Of a stretch of 63,178 nt of DNA, positions 1-8,066 are shown in pieces (within the stretch, counting starts at the first letter, position 1; each line of letters opens with the position of its first letter). The stretch covers positions 1-63,178 of the forward strand of contig NZ_JAAXLS010000038.1 in the NCBI RefSeq assembly GCF_012328925.1, written 5' to 3'. Source of the DNA: Amycolatopsis acididurans (GTDB lineage: Bacteria > Actinomycetota > Actinomycetes > Mycobacteriales > Pseudonocardiaceae). The position numbers and the translations under genes were made by a program. The notes below the pieces were generated by a model, which had not been told where the DNA came from, did no database searches, and worked only from the letters and a program-made list of their open reading frames with translations.

Positions 1-2
1 CC

Positions 3-746
3 CACGAACCCCCCGACAAGAACATCCCGGCCGCCCTCGACCCTCACCCCCGAACGACCCGGCCCGCCACCAACACCGACCTCTCGCGCGAGCGCATCGT
101 GGCGGCGGGGATCGCGATCGCCGACGCGGACGGGCTCGCCGCGGTCTCGATGCGCCGGGTCGCGGCCGAGCTGGGCGCGGCGACCATGTCGCTCTACCGC
201 CACGTGCCCGGCAAGGAGGAGCTGGTGGTCCTCATGGCCGACGTCGCGCTCACCGAGGAACCGCTCCCGCCCGACGCCCCGCCCGGCTGGCACGCCCGGC
301 TGAGGCTGCTCGCCCACCTGCAATGGCGTGCCTGCCATCGGCACCCGTGGCTGGGCGAAGCCATCTCCCTCAGCCGCCCCCAGGCGCTGCCGCGCGCGAT
401 GCACCACACCGAGTGGGCCCTGCGCGCCATGGAGGGCCTGCCCCCGAAGATGATGCTCTACGCCTACCTCACCCTCATGGGCTTCGTACGCGGATCGGCC
501 GTCGGGCTCGAAGCCGAGCGGCGCGCCGAGCAGGACACCGGCATGACGGCCGACGAGTGGACCGACAGCCAGGAGGCGACGCTGCGCCCCCTGCTCACCG
601 AGGACCTCCCGGCGCTGCGCCGGCTGACCGCCCACGCCATCGACTTCGATCTCGACGAGCTGTTCGACTTCGGCCTGCGGCGGCTGCTCGACGGCTTCAC
701 GTCGCTGTTCCGCGACCATCTCCGGGACACGGTGGGAGGTTCGTGA
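3..746 (+). CDS. TetR/AcrR-family transcriptional regulator, 5' end outside the window
   Basis: DNA-binding repressor of the TetR family. The frame is open from base 3, and the helix-turn-helix stretch begins with LSRERIVAAGIAIADADGL (about bases 81-137). That puts the first GTG (99) inside helix 1, so the true start lies left of the window. The recognition helix contains GAATMSLYRHVPGKEEL, the usual TetR 'SLYRHV' signature. The C-terminal ligand domain resembles the tetracycline-repressor C-terminal class (TetR_C_1). The ligand is unknown. It is followed after 32 nt by a kinase gene on the same strand with its own -10-like element, so an operon is not required. Confidence 0.85.
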   Translation, partial: HEPPDKNIPAALDPHPRTTRPATNTDLSRERIVAAGIAIADADGLAAVSMRRVAAELGAATMSLYRHVPGKEELVVLMADVALTEEPLPPDAPPGWHARLRLLAHLQWRACHRHPWLGEAISLSRPQALPRAMHHTEWALRAMEGLPPKMMLYAYLTLMGFVRGSAVGLEAERRAEQDTGMTADEWTDSQEATLRPLLTEDLPALRRLTAHAIDFDLDELFDFGLRRLLDGFTSLFRDHLRDTVGGS

Positions 747-778
747 TCGTTCACCCGCCGACCCCGTAGCCTGACCGG

Positions 779-2149
779 GTGACCGGGACGAGGAACGACG
801 AGGGGCATCTGATCGCCGGCCGCTACCGACTTCGCCGCCGCATCGGCGGTGGCGCGATGGGGGTGGTCTGGCTCGCCGACGACGAGCTGCTTGGCCGAAC
901 CGTTGCCGCGAAACAACTTCTGCTCGCGCCCAATCTCAGCGAGCGCGACGCCGAACAGGCCCGCAAACGTTCCGCCCGCGAGGCGCGCCTGGCCGCGCGG
1001 CTCCAGCACCACAACGCGATCACGGTCTTCGACGTGCCCGACGACGACGGCATGCCGGTGCTGATCATGGAGTATCTCCCGTCGCAGAGCCTCGCCGAAG
1101 TCCTGCAGGCGCGCGGCAGGCTGCCACCGCGGGAGGTGGCGCGCATCGGCTCACACGCCGCGGCCGCGCTGGCCGCCGCGCACGCCGCCGGGATCGTGCA
1201 CCGCGACGTCAAACCCGGCAACATCCTGCTCGGCGAGGACGGGACGGCGAAGATCACCGACTTCGGCATCTCCCGCGCCGCCGACGACGGCACGCTCACC
1301 GGCAGCGGCGGGTTCGCCGGTACGCCCGCGTTCCTGGCGCCGGAGGCGGCGCGCGGCGAGAAACCGAGCGCGGCCTCGGACGTGTACTCCCTCGGCGCCA
1401 CGCTCTACGCGATCGTCGAGGGACGCTTCCCCTACGGCGACACCGAAAACCAGATGGCCCTGCTCTACGCCGCCGCGGCCGGGCGGTTCAGCCCGCCCGA
1501 GCACGCCGGGCCACTGACCGACGTGCTGCTGCGCATGATGCGGTTCAAACCCGAGGAGCGCCCGACGATGGCCGAACTGGCCGTCGAGCTGGCGAGACTG
1601 GCCGATCCCGCGAGACACAGACGGCGGCGCCCGCTCCTCTACGCCGGAGCGGGCGCGGTCGTGCTCGTCGCCGCGATCGTCGCGGCCGTGCTCCTGCTCA
1701 CCTCGAACCGCGGCACCCAGTCCCTCGCCGTCACCGGCACCCCCTCGCCAGCGCCGGCCACGACGGAACCTCCGTCCCCGGTGACCACGACCACCGATTC
1801 GTCGTCCCCAGCGCCACCGCCCAGCACGGCGGCCGCGCCCTCCTACTCGCAGGCCGTGAGCGAGTACTACGCGCTCGTACCGGGGCAGCTCGACGCGGGC
1901 TGGGCCCGGCTCGGGCCGGCACTACAGGCGCAGGGTAAGGGCAGCTACCAGAGCTGGTGGGGCCAGATCAGCAACATCGTCGTGACCGGCGCTCCGCACC
2001 TGGTCGGCGACGCCGTCGTCGAGGTGACGGTGGACTTCACCAAGAACGGCACGCGCTACCGCGAGACCCACCACCTCGGCATGATCACGCGCGACGGGCA
2101 GCCGCTGATCAACACCGACAAGGCGGTGTCGTCCACGATCATCGGCTGA
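779..2149 (+). CDS. Membrane-anchored serine/threonine protein kinase (PknB type)
   Basis: Eukaryotic-like Ser/Thr kinase of 456 aa. The glycine loop IGGGAMGVVW (about residues 22-31), the ATP-binding Lys in AAKQ, the catalytic loop HRDVKPGN (about 140-147) and DFG (about 160) are all intact. So are the GTPAFLAPE activation segment and SDVYSLG, so the kinase should be active. A single transmembrane helix (about 286-308) is followed by a Pro/Ser/Thr-rich linker and a roughly 100-residue extracellular domain without PASTA repeats. That domain resembles the small ligand-binding tails of actinobacterial kinases. The GTG start lies 6 nt after TAGCCT (767-772), a -10-like hexamer, so the mRNA may be leaderless. 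The gene ends one base before the convergent lysR-type gene. Target unknown. Confidence 0.92.
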   Translation: MTGTRNDEGHLIAGRYRLRRRIGGGAMGVVWLADDELLGRTVAAKQLLLAPNLSERDAEQARKRSAREARLAARLQHHNAITVFDVPDDDGMPVLIMEYLPSQSLAEVLQARGRLPPREVARIGSHAAAALAAAHAAGIVHRDVKPGNILLGEDGTAKITDFGISRAADDGTLTGSGGFAGTPAFLAPEAARGEKPSAASDVYSLGATLYAIVEGRFPYGDTENQMALLYAAAAGRFSPPEHAGPLTDVLLRMMRFKPEERPTMAELAVELARLADPARHRRRRPLLYAGAGAVVLVAAIVAAVLLLTSNRGTQSLAVTGTPSPAPATTEPPSPVTTTTDSSSPAPPPSTAAAPSYSQAVSEYYALVPGQLDAGWARLGPALQAQGKGSYQSWWGQISNIVVTGAPHLVGDAVVEVTVDFTKNGTRYRETHHLGMITRDGQPLINTDKAVSSTIIG

Positions 2150-3016
2150 TCACCAATGGCGCGCCCCGGCCAGCAGGCAGGCGCGCACCGGGGCGAGATG
2201 CGGCAGCTCGAGCGTGCCCGCGCGGGCAGCGAGGCAGACCGTCTCCGTCGGCGGCCGCTCCGGTCGCACCAGCTGCGTGACCGAGCCGTCGGCCAGTGCC
2301 GCCTCGCACAGGTAGCGCGGCAGCACGCCCACCCCGGCGCCGGCGACGACCGCCGCGAGCACTCCGCGCAGGTCGGGGACGACCACGGCGGCGCCGTTCG
2401 CGGGCGGGCCGCCGAACACCGCACGCCAGTACCGCCGGATGGCGGAAAGCTCGTCCGCGTCGGCGACGAGCGGCACACCCTGCAACGCCTGGCTCCGGTC
2501 CCCGTGCAGCCGCGTCGTCCACGGCTTCGCACCGATGAGCACCAGCTCCTCCTCGGCGAGCGGGACGGCCGCGAGGCCGCGCAGGCACGGACGGCTGGTG
2601 GAGACGACGACGTCGAACCGGCCCCCTGCCAGCCCCGTGTGTGCCTCGTCATCGGTCGCGAACTCGACCCGCACCTTCAGCCCGCGCCGCAGTTGCTCGC
2701 CCAGCGCGGGCAGCACGCGCACGGTGGTCAGCTCCGCGGGACCGGCCAGGCGCACCGGCCTCGCGCACGGATCACGACCGGCGATGGCGGCCAGTGCGTC
2801 GACGTGGACCGCGATTTCCCTGGCGAACTCGTCGGCGAGGTCGGTGGGTGCGGCGCCGCCGGAAGAATGATCGAACAACCGGCGGCCGAGTTCGGATTCC
2901 ATCGCCCCGAGTTGCGCACCGACCGCCAGCGGCGACAAGCCGAGAAATCGCGCTGCCTCACGTGACGACCCGCACCGGTACACCGTCAGAAAGGTGCGCA
3001 TCGCGGTCAGATCCAC
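2150..3016 (-). CDS. LysR-family transcriptional regulator
   Basis: LysR-type regulator of 288 aa. The N-terminal winged helix (residues 1-60) reads MDLTAMRTFLTVYRCGSSRE followed by AARFLGLSPLAVGAQLGAME, the standard LysR layout with the 'FLTV' and 'AA..L..S' signatures. The rest is a periplasmic-binding-protein-like effector domain. The stop codon abuts the stop of the kinase gene (convergent). The gene upstream on the same strand points away from its promoter, so no divergent target gene indicates what it controls. Confidence 0.85.
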   Translation of the reverse strand: MDLTAMRTFLTVYRCGSSREAARFLGLSPLAVGAQLGAMESELGRRLFDHSSGGAAPTDLADEFAREIAVHVDALAAIAGRDPCARPVRLAGPAELTTVRVLPALGEQLRRGLKVRVEFATDDEAHTGLAGGRFDVVVSTSRPCLRGLAAVPLAEEELVLIGAKPWTTRLHGDRSQALQGVPLVADADELSAIRRYWRAVFGGPPANGAAVVVPDLRGVLAAVVAGAGVGVLPRYLCEAALADGSVTQLVRPERPPTETVCLAARAGTLELPHLAPVRACLLAGARHW

Positions 3017-3134
3017 AACAGCCTCCCCCGCTGCGACGGCCTTCCGGCGAACAATTACCAGAAATGATCGCCGCCGCCCGGCTGCCCACGCGGTGGTTCA
3101 TCAAGGTGGGTAAAACATTCGATTCAAAAATCGC

Positions 3135-4292
3135 TCAATCGGTCAGACGTTCGGCCCGGCACAGGAAGGCCGTCGGCGCGCGCCCGATCCGGGTCAGCAC
3201 CACGGTCGCCTCCCGGGAGCCGCGGAGCTTCATCCGCCGCCGCAGCGCGTCCGGGTCGAGGTCGAGGCCGCGGATCAGGATCTCCAGACGGCCGACCTCG
3301 TGCTCGCGCAGGAGCGCACGCAGTGCCTTCTCGCTGTAGGGGCCGTGGTCGAGCACGCGGAACGCCCGGACTCCCCGCGGCGGGCGGTCGCCGGTGAGGT
3401 AGGCGATGCGCTCGTCGAGCTGCCACAGCCCGTGCCGCGCGCCGTAATGCTTGACCAGACCGGCGCGCACCACCGCACCGTCCGGGTCGACGATCCACTC
3501 GCCCGGCGCGGCGGCGCCGATGTCGTCCGGCTCCTGATCGGTGATAGTCCACTGTGTACCATCGCGGAGCACGGTCGCCCGCCGTGTCGCGGTCGCGAGG
3601 CCGGCCGACCACAGGCACGATTCGCGCACCTGGCCGTCCAGCGAGACGAGCTCGACCTCCTTCGCCCACGGCGCGAGCGAGAAGTCGAAACCGGGGGCAT
3701 ATTTCACCACGAGGTCGCGACCGGCGTAGGTGTCGGCCAGTTCGTCCAGCGGCGGCACGAAGTCCCGCGCCCGCCAGGTACGCCGTCCGGCCGAGTCGCG
3801 CCGAGCGGGATCGGCGACGATCACCGTGTCCCGGCTCACCGGGCGCAGCGCGTCGGCCCGCGCCAGGGGCACGCCCGGGCAGTTGTGCCGGGCCATCGCC
3901 AGCCGCACCTCGTCCACATCAGATCCCAGGCACGACGCCACCTTCGCCAGCTCGGACAGATCGGCGCCGACGGAACACGTCACGTCGTGCACAATGCGGC
4001 CCGCGAGGCGGCTCGCGCGATGCCGGGCCACGGCGGACGCACTGGCCTGTTGCAGGGCGTCGGCGGTGAACAGCCAGCGCCCAGCCGAGTCCAGTTTGGA
4101 TACCGCCTTTCGCCGCAGCAGAACCGTTTCCAGGATCGCGGCGGAGCGGTCGCCGAAGCGCTGCCGCAGCGCGGCGACGTCCGCGATGCGCGTCTTGCCG
4201 GCCAGCGGGAGCGCCTCGCACTCGGCGAGCGCACGCTCGCCCTCGGCCGATCGCAGGAAAGCGACGTCCGAGAGCGAGAACGCGTAAGGCAA
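3135..4292 (-). CDS. THUMP-like-domain class I SAM-dependent methyltransferase
   Basis: Putative RNA or protein methyltransferase of 385 aa. A Rossmann core lies in the middle (DVTCSVGADL about residue 104, then DADAL-like and VADPARRDSAGRR motifs). The C-terminal region (about 310-385, with GRLEILIRGLDLDPDALRRR) matches the THUMP_like domain found only with such enzymes in actinobacteria. The exact substrate is unknown. The start appears to be TTG, placed directly after the TAG stop of the upstream methyltransferase gene, so translation is probably coupled. No better ATG or GTG exists nearby. Confidence 0.78.
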   Translation of the reverse strand: MPYAFSLSDVAFLRSAEGERALAECEALPLAGKTRIADVAALRQRFGDRSAAILETVLLRRKAVSKLDSAGRWLFTADALQQASASAVARHRASRLAGRIVHDVTCSVGADLSELAKVASCLGSDVDEVRLAMARHNCPGVPLARADALRPVSRDTVIVADPARRDSAGRRTWRARDFVPPLDELADTYAGRDLVVKYAPGFDFSLAPWAKEVELVSLDGQVRESCLWSAGLATATRRATVLRDGTQWTITDQEPDDIGAAAPGEWIVDPDGAVVRAGLVKHYGARHGLWQLDERIAYLTGDRPPRGVRAFRVLDHGPYSEKALRALLREHEVGRLEILIRGLDLDPDALRRRMKLRGSREATVVLTRIGRAPTAFLCRAERLTD

Positions 4293-5267
4293 CTACAGCT
4301 CGACGGGCGCGGACGGCTTGATGCCGGTGATCATCACGTTGTAGAACAGCTCGCGCGGCAGCACCTTGGACAGCACCTTCTTGTCCAAAGCGGACAGTCG
4401 CAGCCACAGCCGGTAGGCGAACAGTCGCCAGCGCAGCGTGAGCTTCTGCTGTGGCACCGCCGCCTCGAAGGTGCGGATGGGCCAGCCGGTGAGCGCCGCG
4501 GCGAACTCGTCGGTCACGGCCTTGACGTCGATCGCGCCGGCGCCCAGCGCCATGCGCTCGAGCTCGGCAGGGTCGAACGTGTGGATGTCGACCACGGCCT
4601 CCAGCGCGGCCGCGCGGGAGGACTCGTCCAGCTCCTCCTGCGGGCGGCGCCAGGCCGACAGCGGGCCGAACTTCGTCACGTTCGTGGTGAGCCACCACGT
4701 GAACTGGCCGAGCTTGCGGGCGTAGAAATCGCCGACCTTGGTCGGCTCGCCCGCGAACACGAACCGGCCGCCCGGCTTGAGCACCCGCAGCACCTCGCGC
4801 ATCGCGGCGGGCACGTCCGGGATGTGGTGCAGCACCGCGTGGCCGACCACGAGGTCGAAACTGTTGTCCGGGTACGGGATGCGCTCCGCGTCGGCGACCC
4901 GTCCGTCCACGTCCAGGCCCAGGTTCTCCGCGTTGCGCAGCGCCACCTGGACCATGCCCGGCGACAGATCGGTGACCGACCCCTTCTTGATCACGCCGCC
5001 CTGCATCAGGTTGAGCAGGAAGAACCCCGTGCCGGAGCCGAGTTCCATCGCCGTCGGGTACGGCTGGCCCTGCTCGCCCGCGACCGCGTTGAACACGTCG
5101 GTGGCGTAGGCGATGCAGCGCTCGTCGTAGGAGATGGACCACTTCTCGTCGTAGGTGCCGGCCTCCCAGTCGTGGTAGAGCACGTTGGCCAGCTTGGGGT
5201 CGCCGTAGGCCGCCTCGACCTCTTCGGCGGTGGCGTGCGGGTTGGGGGCGGGGTCGGTCACCGACAT
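4293..5267 (-). CDS. Class I SAM-dependent methyltransferase
   Basis: Small-molecule-type methyltransferase of 324 aa. Motif I is AMELGSGTGFFLLNL, followed by the acidic motif II region, VADAERIPYPDNSFDLVVG and HAVLHHIPD, typical of the UbiE/COQ5-like Methyltransf_11 fold. The C-terminal 130 residues are basic and may recognise the substrate. I place the start at ATG 5267, preceded by GAAGGGAAG; a longer frame to 5351 overlaps the crotonase coding region. It starts 3 nt after the crotonase stop codon and ends against the THUMP-like gene, so the three genes form one operon. Substrate not recognisable. Confidence 0.82.
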   Translation of the reverse strand: MSVTDPAPNPHATAEEVEAAYGDPKLANVLYHDWEAGTYDEKWSISYDERCIAYATDVFNAVAGEQGQPYPTAMELGSGTGFFLLNLMQGGVIKKGSVTDLSPGMVQVALRNAENLGLDVDGRVADAERIPYPDNSFDLVVGHAVLHHIPDVPAAMREVLRVLKPGGRFVFAGEPTKVGDFYARKLGQFTWWLTTNVTKFGPLSAWRRPQEELDESSRAAALEAVVDIHTFDPAELERMALGAGAIDVKAVTDEFAAALTGWPIRTFEAAVPQQKLTLRWRLFAYRLWLRLSALDKKVLSKVLPRELFYNVMITGIKPSAPVEL

Positions 5268-5269
5268 GC

Positions 5270-6049
5270 TTACTTCCCTTCGAAGGTGGCCTTGCCCGGC
5301 CCGTTCTCGACGAAGGAACGCATGCCCGTCGTCTGGTCCTCCGTGGCCCACAGCGCGGTGAACAGGTGCGTCTCCAGCTTGAGCCCGCTCGCGAGGTCAC
5401 CGTCGAGACCGCCGTCGATCGCGGCCTTCGCGTTGGCCAGTGCCACGGCGGGGCCGTTCGCGAACTGCTGCGCGTACTTCAGCGCCGCGTTGTACACCTC
5501 GTCCGGCGCGACCAGCTCGTCCACGATGCCGAGGCTGAGCGCCTCATCGGCCTTGACGAAGCGGCCGGTGAACACCAGGTCCTTGGCCTTGGCGGGGCCG
5601 ACGAGCCGCGCGAGGCGCTGCGTGCCGCCGGCGCCTGGGATGATGCCGAGCAGGATCTCGGGCTGGCCGACCTTGACGTTGTCGCCCGCGATGCGGCGGT
5701 CCGCCGCCATCGCCAGCTCCAGCCCGCCGCCGAGCGCGTAGCCGGTGATCGCGGCGATGACGGGCTTCGGGATCACGGCGACCGTGCTGACGGTGTTCTG
5801 CAGCGCGGTGCCGAAGGCCCTCGCCTCGACGTAGCTGCGGTCGGCCATCTCCTTGACGTCGGCACCGCCGCAGAAGGTCTTCTCGCCGCCGTAGAGGATG
5901 ACCACGCGCACGTCGGCCCGGTCGCTGGCCTCCCTGGCCACCTCACCCAGCTCGGCCTGCAGCTGGCCATTGATGGCATTGACAGGCGGCCGCTCCAACC
6001 GGATCGTGCCGATCCCGCCGTCCACCTCGAGCCGTACGAACTCGCCCAC
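5270..6049 (-). CDS. Enoyl-CoA hydratase/isomerase family protein (crotonase)
   Basis: Crotonase-fold acyl-CoA enzyme of 259 aa, probably cytosolic 2-enoyl-CoA hydratase. The oxyanion-hole segments CGGADVKEM and GYALGGGLELAMAAD are present. Both glutamates used for hydration are in place, in GGGLELA and GQPEILLGIIPGAGG. That supports true hydratase activity rather than a decarboxylase or dehalogenase variant. The start is GTG at 6049, with AGGAGG 7 nt upstream. It is the first gene of a minus-strand operon with two methyltransferases. A role in fatty-acid or branched-chain acyl-CoA oxidation is inferred from family only. Confidence 0.88.
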   Translation of the reverse strand: MGEFVRLEVDGGIGTIRLERPPVNAINGQLQAELGEVAREASDRADVRVVILYGGEKTFCGGADVKEMADRSYVEARAFGTALQNTVSTVAVIPKPVIAAITGYALGGGLELAMAADRRIAGDNVKVGQPEILLGIIPGAGGTQRLARLVGPAKAKDLVFTGRFVKADEALSLGIVDELVAPDEVYNAALKYAQQFANGPAVALANAKAAIDGGLDGDLASGLKLETHLFTALWATEDQTTGMRSFVENGPGKATFEGK

Positions 6050-6096
6050 GGTCAGTCCTCCTTAACTGATCAGGTTACCGGCCGGTAGGAACGACC

Positions 6097-6900
6097 CTAC
6101 CGGCGACGCGCGAAGAAACGATCACCCGAGCGTTCCAGAATCAGGTCCTGGTCGAACGTCTTGGACAGGTTCTCCGCCGTCAGCACATCCTCGATCAAGC
6201 CGGCGACGACCGCACGGCCCTCGCGCAACAGCAGAGCGTGGGTGAAGCCGGGCGGGATCTCCTCGACGTGGTGGGTCACCAGCACCATCGCGGGCGCGTC
6301 CGGATCCATGGCCAGCGCCGAGAGGCGGGCGACCAGGTCCTCCCGGCCGCCGAGATCGAGGCCGGCCGCCGGTTCGTCGAGCAACAGCAGCTCCGGGTCC
6401 GTCATCAGCGCACGGGCGATCAGGGTGCGCTTGCGCTCACCCTCGGACAGCGTGCCAAAGGTGCGGTCGGCCAGATGTGTGATACCCATCGCACCGAGCA
6501 GTTCCACGGCACGGTCGGTGTCCATCGTGTCGTAGCTCTCACGCCAGCGGCCGACGACGGCGTAGCCCGCGCTCACCACGATGTCGCGCACCAGTTCCTC
6601 GCCGGGCACGCGCGCGGCGAAGGCCGCCGAGGTGAAGCCGATGCGCGGGCGGAGCTCGAACACGCTGACCTTGCCGATCCGCTCACCGAGCAGATCCACG
6701 GTGCCGCTGGTGGGATGCAGTTCGGCGGCGGCCATGCGCAGCAGCGTGGTCTTGCCCGCGCCGTTCGGGCCGAGCACCACCCAGCGTTCGTCCAGTTCGA
6801 CGGCCCAGTCGAGACCGGCGAGAAGCTCGTTGCGGCCGCGGCGGACCGCCACGTCCGACATGCGCACCACGAGGTCGTCAAGGTTGTTCGGCTCGGTCAC
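6097..6900 (-). CDS. Solitary ABC transporter ATP-binding protein
   Basis: ABC ATPase of 267 aa with Walker A GPNGAGKTT (about residue 44), signature LSEGERKRTLIARAL, Walker B LLLLDEPAAGLD and the H-loop VTHHVEEIP. The sequence resembles the stand-alone ModF/YlmA-type ATPases, and no permease or binding-protein gene is adjacent, so its transport role is uncertain. The GTG start is preceded at 6 nt by CACAAT on the minus strand, which suggests a leaderless transcript. It reads toward the crotonase operon, with a 47-nt gap. Confidence 0.88.
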   Translation of the reverse strand: MTEPNNLDDLVVRMSDVAVRRGRNELLAGLDWAVELDERWVVLGPNGAGKTTLLRMAAAELHPTSGTVDLLGERIGKVSVFELRPRIGFTSAAFAARVPGEELVRDIVVSAGYAVVGRWRESYDTMDTDRAVELLGAMGITHLADRTFGTLSEGERKRTLIARALMTDPELLLLDEPAAGLDLGGREDLVARLSALAMDPDAPAMVLVTHHVEEIPPGFTHALLLREGRAVVAGLIEDVLTAENLSKTFDQDLILERSGDRFFARRR

Positions 6901-7002
6901 GGCCCCATTGTGTCCGCTCCGAGCGGCCGGTGTGGCGGCGCCCCCGTACCACTTGGTGGGACGTCACGCGGAGTGGCCGGAAGCGCTGGCAGTATTCGTC
7001 GC

Positions 7003-7095
7003 GTGATCACCTCGCCGCTGCTCGCCCGGTTCTGGCGGGATCGCGCGGTCGACCTGCTCCTCGTGGCGTCGGGCCGGTGTACGCGCTCCTCGTGA
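7003..7095 (+). CDS. Putative cysteine-responsive leader peptide (30 codons)
   Basis: Short GTG-started ORF, 30 codons, ending 32 nt before the cysteine dioxygenase start. Its peptide contains RAVDLLLVASGRC followed by TRSS. It fits the pattern of actinobacterial sulfur leader peptides (arginine-rich start, [RH]xVDLLxVxS core, a Cys near the end), which precede sulfur-assimilation and cysteine genes. The single TGT codon (7078-7080) near the stop would sense cysteinyl-tRNA by ribosome stalling. Function as an attenuator is inferred; the peptide itself probably has no enzymatic role. Confidence 0.6.
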   Translation: MITSPLLARFWRDRAVDLLLVASGRCTRSS

Positions 7096-7127
7096 GCCCG
7101 TAGCCGACCTTCCCCAGGAGCAGTGAG

Positions 7128-7661
7128 TTGACCCAGACCGTTGTCGATTTCGAGATCCACCCCCGCCTTTCCGGCTCCGCGCTGCCGGACCTGCTGCACC
7201 CCGACCGTCTACTGTGGACTCCCCGGGAGCTGGCGGAGCTGACTTCGCGCGTGGCCCGCGACCTGGCCGCGCCGCTGCGCGAGTTGCTGCACTTCGACGC
7301 CGATCAGCGCTGGTGGGCCCGGCTCGCGCTGACCGACGGCGTCGAGTTGTGGCTGCTGTCGTGGCTGCCCGGCCAGCGCACCAAGCCCCACGACCACGGC
7401 GGTGCGGCGGGTTCCTTCACCGTGCTGCAGGGTGAGCTGGCGGAGGACTACCGGTATCCGGGCGGGCCGGTGCGCAACCGGAACCACGTCGCGGGCGATG
7501 GCCTCGGCTTCGGCGCGGGGCGGGCGCACCAGGTGACGGGCGTGACGGTGGCGGCCAGCGTGCACGCCTACTCGCCGCCGCTCGTGCCGACGCGCCACTA
7601 CGAGACGCTGGCCGACGTACCCAGCGAGATCCCCGCGTTGCCGGTCATACTCGATCGGTGA
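7128..7661 (+). CDS. Cysteine dioxygenase (cupin)
   Basis: Non-haem iron enzyme of 177 aa that oxidises L-cysteine to cysteine sulfinate. The cupin motif 1 histidines are in KPHDHGGAAG (about residue 89). A third His ligand lies in GRAHQVTG (about 130), and HAYSPP follows. The length is normal for bacterial type I CDO. The TTG start is chosen because AGGAG lies 7 nt upstream (7116-7120). It overlaps the next gene by 4 nt, so the rhodanese is co-translated. A Cys-containing leader ORF precedes it, fitting control by cysteine supply. Confidence 0.87.
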   Translation: MTQTVVDFEIHPRLSGSALPDLLHPDRLLWTPRELAELTSRVARDLAAPLRELLHFDADQRWWARLALTDGVELWLLSWLPGQRTKPHDHGGAAGSFTVLQGELAEDYRYPGGPVRNRNHVAGDGLGFGAGRAHQVTGVTVAASVHAYSPPLVPTRHYETLADVPSEIPALPVILDR

Positions 7662-8050
7662 CCGTCGAAGACATGCTGGCCACGGCGCGATCCACGCTGG
7701 AGCGCGTCGACCCGGCCGGCGCACGTGCCCTGCAGGACGAGGGCGCGCTGATCGTGGACATCCGCCCGGAAACCAATCGCGCTGCCGAGGGCGAGATTCC
7801 GGGCTCGGTGCCGATCGAGCGGATTCACCTGGAGTGGCGCCTGGACCCGTCCGGAGCGCACCGGCTGCCCCAGGTGCGGCCGGACCTCGCGGTGATCGTG
7901 GTGTGCAACGAGGGTTACGCGTCGAGCCTGGCCGCCGCGGACCTGCAACGCCTGGGCCTCCCCCGCGCGACGGACCTCGACGGCGGCTTCCGCGCCTGGG
8001 CGGCGGCGGGCCTGCCCGTGCGGGAAGGCCCCACACCGGCTGTGCCCTGA
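7658..8050 (+). CDS. Rhodanese-like sulfurtransferase
   Basis: Single rhodanese domain, 130 aa. The active-site loop is VVCNEGYASSLAA with the catalytic Cys at about residue 85. DIRPETNRAAEGEIPGSVPI (about 31-50) is the usual N-terminal motif and DLDGGFRAWAAAGLP the C-terminal one. It starts with GTG overlapping the cysteine dioxygenase stop (GTGA). In CDO operons a rhodanese is thought to process thiosulfate, persulfide or sulfite products of cysteine catabolism; the exact acceptor is unknown. Confidence 0.88.
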   Translation: MTVEDMLATARSTLERVDPAGARALQDEGALIVDIRPETNRAAEGEIPGSVPIERIHLEWRLDPSGAHRLPQVRPDLAVIVVCNEGYASSLAAADLQRLGLPRATDLDGGFRAWAAAGLPVREGPTPAVP

Positions 8051-8066
8051 GGGTCCCACGGCCTTC

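Noticed and set aside
3300..5741. 813-codon plus-strand frame
   Set aside because: Covers three real minus-strand genes; no start with ribosome site and no known domain.
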